A DNA stretch of 61,991 bases from Dehalococcoidia bacterium (GTDB lineage Bacteria; Chloroflexota; Dehalococcoidia; GIF9; AB-539-J10). Under the pieces are notes generated by a model. It was not told where the DNA came from. It saw nothing but the letters and a program-made list of their open reading frames with translations, and made no database searches. The position numbers and the translations under genes were made by a program. The DNA is taken from the NCBI GenBank assembly GCA_016930935.1, contig JAFGFT010000076.1, forward strand, positions 1 through 61,991. The letters run 5' to 3'. The first letter of the stretch is position 1. Each line of letters starts with the position of its first letter. Shown here in pieces: positions 59,716 through 61,991 of the stretch.

Positions 59716-60879
59716 ATGAAGAGAGGGATTCAGGGACACTATGTGAAGGTCTCCAAAGGAGGAGAGAACGTGCAGGCATTCATACCTGCGCCGCTTCCTC
59801 CTGAACCATCCATCCGCTGGACGCCAGGACTGCGCAGCAAGTTCGACCAGGCGCTTGTGGCTCTTGGCAGGTTGGATACTGTCTCGACACTGTTGCCGGA
59901 TACCTCCATCTTCCTGTACACGTACGTGCGCAAGGAGGCTGTGCTTTCCTCCATGATTGAGGGAACGCAATCGTCCCTGTCTGACCTCTTGCTCTTTGAG
60001 CTTGACCAAGCACCAGGAGTCCCACTGGATGATGTGCGTGAAGTGAGCAACTACGCCGCTGCGCTGAACCATGGATTGAAGCGCATAGAAGATGGCCTCC
60101 CTGTGTCATTGCGATTGTTCAAAGAGGTTCATGCAGTCTTGCTTGCCAAGGGGCGTGGAAGCAGTCAGGCCCCGGGAGAGTTTCGTAGTAGCCAGAACTG
60201 GATAGGTGGAACACGGCCCGGCAATTCGGCGTATGTTCCGCCTCCGGCGAGCCACGTACTTGAGTGCATGGGCAAGCTGGAGTTGTTCCTGCATGATGAG
60301 CCGGAGTCGACTCCGATACTGCTCAAGGCTGCTCTGGCACACGTCCAGTTTGAGACAATCCATCCGTTTCTGGACGGCAACGGTCGCCTTGGACGGTTGC
60401 TAATCACCCTGCTGCTGTGTGAGCAGAAGGTGTTGCGGGAGCCGTTGCTCTATCTAAGCCTCTATTTCAAGACGCATCGGCAAACCTACTACGAGCTGCT
60501 CAACAACGTGCGGCTCACAGGAGACTGGGAGGCATGGCTCGATTTCTTTGCCGAGGCAGTCATTTTGACGGCCTCGCAGGCTGTGGATACCGCGCGGCAG
60601 TTGCTCGATGTGTCGAGAGATGACCGCGAGAGAATCGGCACGCTTGGACGGGCAGCAGGTTCCACGTTGCGGGTGCAGCAGGCGCTGCTCGAGCGGCCCA
60701 TCGCAACGTCTGGCTGGATCGTGAGAGAAACCGGCATCAGTCCTGCCACCGTGAACAAGAGCCTGATGCATCTGGAGAGACTCGGCATAGTGCGCGAACT
60801 GACGGCTCGGAAGCGCAACAGGCTGTTCAGCTACGTACGATACATCGATATCATGAACCGGGGTATTGAGGTTCCCTGA
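59716..60879 (+). CDS. Fic family protein with N-terminal inhibitory helix and C-terminal winged helix
   Basis: A 387-residue Fic protein, expected to transfer AMP (or another nucleotide part) to a hydroxyl side chain of a target. The inhibitory motif (S/T)xxxE(G/N) is present as SSMIEG (Ser78, Glu82). The catalytic motif is HPFLDGNGRLGR with His216, complete. The C-terminal 70 residues form a winged helix (GWIVRETGISPATVNKSLMH, LERLGIVRELTARKRN). The layout is that of class II single-chain Fic proteins found scattered in bacteria and often horizontally moved. GAGG lies upstream of the ATG. Target unknown. Confidence 0.93.
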   Translation: MKRGIQGHYVKVSKGGENVQAFIPAPLPPEPSIRWTPGLRSKFDQALVALGRLDTVSTLLPDTSIFLYTYVRKEAVLSSMIEGTQSSLSDLLLFELDQAPGVPLDDVREVSNYAAALNHGLKRIEDGLPVSLRLFKEVHAVLLAKGRGSSQAPGEFRSSQNWIGGTRPGNSAYVPPPASHVLECMGKLELFLHDEPESTPILLKAALAHVQFETIHPFLDGNGRLGRLLITLLLCEQKVLREPLLYLSLYFKTHRQTYYELLNNVRLTGDWEAWLDFFAEAVILTASQAVDTARQLLDVSRDDRERIGTLGRAAGSTLRVQQALLERPIATSGWIVRETGISPATVNKSLMHLERLGIVRELTARKRNRLFSYVRYIDIMNRGIEVP

Positions 60880-60915
60880 GTCTGAAGGTTGGCCTGCGTG
60901 AAGACTCAAAAGAAA

Positions 60916-60944
60916 GAAGAGGACTCCCTGAGGGAGTCCTCTTC
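60916..60944. terminator. bidirectional terminator between Fic and TRAP permease
   Basis: GAAGAGGACTCCC, loop TGA and GGGAGTCCTCTTC form a perfect 13-bp stem. On the minus strand it is followed by TTTCTTTTG, a good terminator tail for the TRAP gene; it also lies 37 bases after the Fic stop on the plus strand. Confidence 0.85.
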
Positions 60945-60976
60945 CAGTACTTGTGTGTAGAGAAAAGGGATTGTCG

Positions 60977-61991
60977 TCAGGCAATCATCTTGGATGGTAA
61001 CCAGGTGATTATCTGAGGGAAGGCGATGCACAGCGCCAGACCGATCAGAATGAGACCGACGAATGGCAGGACGCCACGAATGACGTCGGATGTAGTCACA
61101 TTCAGTTCAGGTGGCGCCGCCGCTCTCGTAAAGAAGATCGCATACGCGAACGGTGGTGTCATGAATGACATCTGGAGATTGACGATAATCATCATTGCGA
61201 ACCAGATGGGGTCGAAACCGAGAACCGGCGCCACAGGCGTCACAATCGGCACGACGATGAAGATGATTCCCATCCAGTCTATGAACATCCCAAGGATGAA
61301 ACACACGAACATGATGACGCCAAAGGCGCCCCATTTGCCGCCGGGCGTTGCCAGGATGAACTCCTTGACAACATTGCCGCCGCCAGCGTTCAGGAACACT
61401 CCTGTGAATGCGAACGACGCAGCAGCGATGAGGAGCACTGCACTGGTCAGTTTGAGTGTCTCGTGTGCCGTCTCTCTCAGGACCTTGAAGGAGAACCTGC
61501 CGTAGATGGCGGTAAGAATGGTGGCCATGAGAGCGCCGACTGCGGCTGCCTCTGTTGGTGGGGCGATGCCCAGGAAGATGACACCGAGCACGGAGATAAT
61601 GAGGAGCGCCGGCGGAGCCAGGGCTGTGAGCAGCTTGATGGTCTTCTCACGAAGAGGAGCCTGTCTTTCCGCCAGGGGGACGGTGGGGGCTATCTGCGGC
61701 TGCAGATAGCAACGGATGAGGACATACGTACAGTACAGACCGGAAAGCAGGAATCCCGGAACGAAAGCGGCCATAAACAGCTTTCCCACAGAGATAAGGG
61801 CCATCGGTCCGTAGACGACCAGCATGATGCTGGGGGGGATGAGGATACCCAGCGTGCCGCCAGCGCACACTGATCCTGATGCAATACCCCTGTCATAGCC
61901 ACGATTAATCATTGCAGGCAGCGCCACGATGGCGAGCATGGTGACGGAGGCTCCGATGATACCTACGCAGGCAGCCATGATGGTGCCGATA
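60977..61991 (-). CDS. TRAP transporter large permease (DctM family), 5' end cut by window
   Basis: The frame runs off the right edge. The visible 337 or so residues are the C-terminal three quarters of a DctM protein: GIIGASVTMLAIVALPAMIN, GTLGILIPPSIMLVVYGPMA, GIAPPTEAAAVGALMATILT and MSFMTPPFAYAIFF. The true start lies outside; the ATG at 61978 is internal. It is a different system from the TRAP at 22.5-25.6 kb, of the larger-permease type with MTPPFAYA in the second motif. Its binding protein and small permease should be found to the right. Confidence 0.92.
   Translation of the reverse strand, partial: IGTIMAACVGIIGASVTMLAIVALPAMINRGYDRGIASGSVCAGGTLGILIPPSIMLVVYGPMALISVGKLFMAAFVPGFLLSGLYCTYVLIRCYLQPQIAPTVPLAERQAPLREKTIKLLTALAPPALLIISVLGVIFLGIAPPTEAAAVGALMATILTAIYGRFSFKVLRETAHETLKLTSAVLLIAAASFAFTGVFLNAGGGNVVKEFILATPGGKWGAFGVIMFVCFILGMFIDWMGIIFIVVPIVTPVAPVLGFDPIWFAMMIIVNLQMSFMTPPFAYAIFFTRAAAPPELNVTTSDVIRGVLPFVGLILIGLALCIAFPQIITWLPSKMIA

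Overview
This 62 kb window of moderately high GC content looks like chromosomal DNA from an uncultured bacterium. My best inference is Chloroflexota, class Dehalococcoidia or a relative. This rests on the mix of families only: TRAP transporters, C_GCAxxG_C_C proteins, DUF5661, DUF169, PaaK/CapK-like ligases, an enolase-superfamily enzyme, and a DUF134/DUF5320/NifX/MinD metal-cluster locus without nitrogenase. No rRNA gene, tRNA gene, CRISPR array or insertion sequence was recognised, so the taxonomy is not proven. Most genes have GGAGG-type ribosome sites and are packed tightly.

Layout. 0-3.6 kb: a lipoprotein acetolactate decarboxylase, a PIN-like protein, and a glutamate-dehydrogenase-like protein that has lost both active-site lysines. 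3.6-18.9 kb: scattered metabolism, with ilvD, a TspO-like protein, a PEP-mutase/isocitrate-lyase-family enzyme, an MFS and a TauE transporter, an M20 amidohydrolase, three SDR enzymes (two of them a tandem duplication), a flavoprotein, a PPOX-ferredoxin fusion, a cupin, DUF5661 and DUF169. 19.0-26.1 kb: a soluble NarL-type two-component pair, two tandem C_GCAxxG_C_C proteins, a complete TRAP transporter and a RidA. 26.5-32.3 kb: an orphan PD-(D/E)XK-like nuclease, methyltransferases, TrmO, a YgjP-like metallopeptidase and an ArsB/SLC13-type permease. 32.3-34.1 kb: four small proteins of unknown function.

34.2-40.3 kb: the most unusual region. It is a translationally coupled, minus-strand tandem array of PaaK/CapK-like adenylate-forming enzymes. 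There are four full modules, two of them fused in one reading frame, and a fifth copy reduced to its N- and C-terminal ends. A strong sigma-70-like promoter lies upstream, and a DegV gene precedes the array. 41.5-46.4 kb: a membrane protein, rlmB, an enolase-superfamily enzyme and typA. 47-52.6 kb: an accessory-looking patch with two paralogous ~50-residue membrane proteins that are easy to miss, a GntR/DUF1648 pair with an AT-rich operator, a decayed 3-hydroxyisobutyrate-dehydrogenase remnant, an excisionase-type HTH protein, and several palindromes.

52.7-54.2 kb: a secreted, C-terminally anchored protein with a clear terminator. 54.3-59.5 kb: an eight-gene operon (DUF134 regulator, DUF5320, NifX-like, small zinc-ribbon, two ferredoxin-MinD ATPases, NifX-like, Mrp). 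It is led by a promoter that overlaps a near-perfect 22-bp palindrome and ended by a terminator; it probably handles Fe-S or another metal cluster. 59.6-62 kb: a Fic protein with its promoter inside an inverted repeat, then a TRAP large permease cut by the window edge.
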